Under the pieces are notes generated by a model, which worked only from the letters and a program-made list of their open reading frames with translations, did not search any database and had not been told where the DNA came from. Shown here piece by piece: positions 63,094 to 64,000 of a stretch of DNA of 64,000 bases. How positions within the stretch are numbered: the first letter of the stretch is position 1; each line of letters starts with the position of its first letter. The translations under genes and the position numbers were made by a program. Origin of the DNA: Whalleya microplaca (Eukaryota > Ascomycota > Sordariomycetes > Xylariales > Xylariaceae); the NCBI GenBank assembly GCA_022497155.1, contig MU385774.1:186001-250000 (forward strand). Reading direction: 5' to 3'.

Positions 63094-64000
63094 CGTAGTT
63101 CTATTATTCGGGCGCGTCTTGATGCGTAGTCGTCGTGAATTGGTGAAGTTTGCGGATCTAGGTGTGTTGTAAACTGTAGGAGACGTTGAAGATCGGCGGT
63201 CGGTTGCAAGTAAGCCGCACTATCGCGGCCTGTGTTATACCGGATAAATACATGCACACACCAATACAACTGAACCTCGATTATACAATATTAGCTAGAT
63301 ATTACGATTTACGTAACCAAATGTCGTGCCAAAACATAGACAGATATTACTGATCAAGTGCTGAACCGTGCGCTAGAAAACCCACTAAAGTTGAACGGCG
63401 TCCGCCCTGACGGCCCCCTGACAGTGGACACCCAGGCGCAAGTTCCGTTATGGAACGCCCGGACTTCAGGGGTCAATTCAATTGCATTCCGTACATATAC
63501 GGAAACATCGAGGGGACGCTTGCACTCGAACACCTCCGAAATTCAACTCTCGTCAATGTCGACAACCTAGTCGCCGGTTGTTTGTTCTGCGCCACCTCGA
63601 ACAGCAGCAACAATAGCAGCAACAATAGCAGCAACAATAGCAGCAACAATAGCAGCAACAATAGCAGCAATAGCAATACCAACGATTCTATTCCTTGCCC
63701 ATGTATTGACGGCAAATCAGACTAAGAGGCGCGGCGCATGTGACGAGTCTAGCCACCCCTCCAATAACCAGCTGTTGTATCCCGCTCGCGTGTTCTACGA
63801 TTGGATGGTTGTATACCTCGGCGTGTAGGAGTCGAACGGTCTACCAGGTTTCTGCTTGCGCGTAGTGAGGGGTTACTGCGGTTGCTTAACTGCTGCTGTC
63901 GAACCCTGTTACGCTCGCTGCCACTATATCGAAACAACTCGAGATCTCCCCAGTCAGACCCAACGCGAAATTCGGGGACGAATCCAAGTCAACCCACCAT
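63094..64000. other. End of window, no supported gene
   Basis: The EMC4 promoter must lie next to 63094. A plus-strand open frame at 63450-63725 contains a Ser/Asn repeat and two CxC-type cysteines, but neither a known domain nor splice support. It could be an exon of a gene continuing in another context, or chance. Confidence 0.4.
63603..63662. repeat. 12-bp tandem repeat, five copies
   Basis: Five perfect copies of AGCAGCAACAAT lie head to tail, followed by a degenerate sixth. In the plus-strand frame they encode Ser-Ser-Asn-Asn repeats. The opposite strand reads as poly-leucine. Confidence 0.9.

Noticed and set aside
63473..63715. Minus-strand poly-leucine open frame
   Set aside because: It is the antisense reading of the 12-bp tandem repeat.

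Overview
The window is chromosomal DNA of a filamentous ascomycete (Pezizomycotina). The evidence is short GT-AG introns of about 50-200 nt, a fungal non-reducing polyketide synthase, a PDR-type ABC transporter, an AflR-like Zn2Cys6 regulator and typical single-copy fungal housekeeping genes. It has two parts separated by a gene-poor stretch of about 5 kb (33.5-38.6 kb).

Left part (0.5-33.5 kb): a polyketide gene cluster. In order: a cytochrome P450 (0.5-2.5 kb, one exon junction does not join cleanly), a decayed second P450 (3.0-3.8 kb), a frameshifted aldo/keto reductase (4.8-5.8 kb), an intact full-length ABCG/PDR transporter (6.8-11.6 kb), a 2-oxoglutarate/Fe(II) dioxygenase (12.8-14.0 kb), a short-chain dehydrogenase (15.0-15.9 kb), a TropB-like flavin monooxygenase (18.0-19.6 kb), a divergently transcribed non-reducing PKS with SAT-KS-AT-PT-ACP-CMeT-R layout (20.7-28.9 kb), a secreted SMP-30-like beta-propeller protein (29.6-30.7 kb) and an AflR-type Zn2Cys6 factor (32.1-33.5 kb).

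The set PKS with reductive release + TropB-like FAD enzyme + TropC-like dioxygenase + P450 is the enzyme set known for fungal tropolones (stipitatic acid; also xenovulene and eupenifeldin). The PKS would make a methylorcinaldehyde-type aromatic aldehyde, the FAD enzyme would dearomatise it by hydroxylation, the dioxygenase would oxidise the ring methyl and trigger ring expansion to a tropolone, and the P450 and SDR would tailor it. The beta-propeller protein resembles, by type and context, the glycosylated hetero-Diels-Alderases of tropolone sesquiterpenoid clusters. No terpene cyclase was recognised in the window, so the partner of such a cycloaddition, if any, is not visible here.

Right part (38.6-64 kb): housekeeping genes. 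A TRP-like/flavin carrier (Flc) channel, a small alpha/beta hydrolase, a single-pass serine/threonine-rich membrane protein, an UNC93-like MFS protein, TTI2 (PIKK chaperone complex), the FIG4/Sac phosphoinositide phosphatase and EMC4. Several decayed fragments lie between them, including a SNF2 helicase remnant. Gene models with introns were assembled by hand from splice sites and reading-frame continuity. Coordinates of exons are given in each entry.
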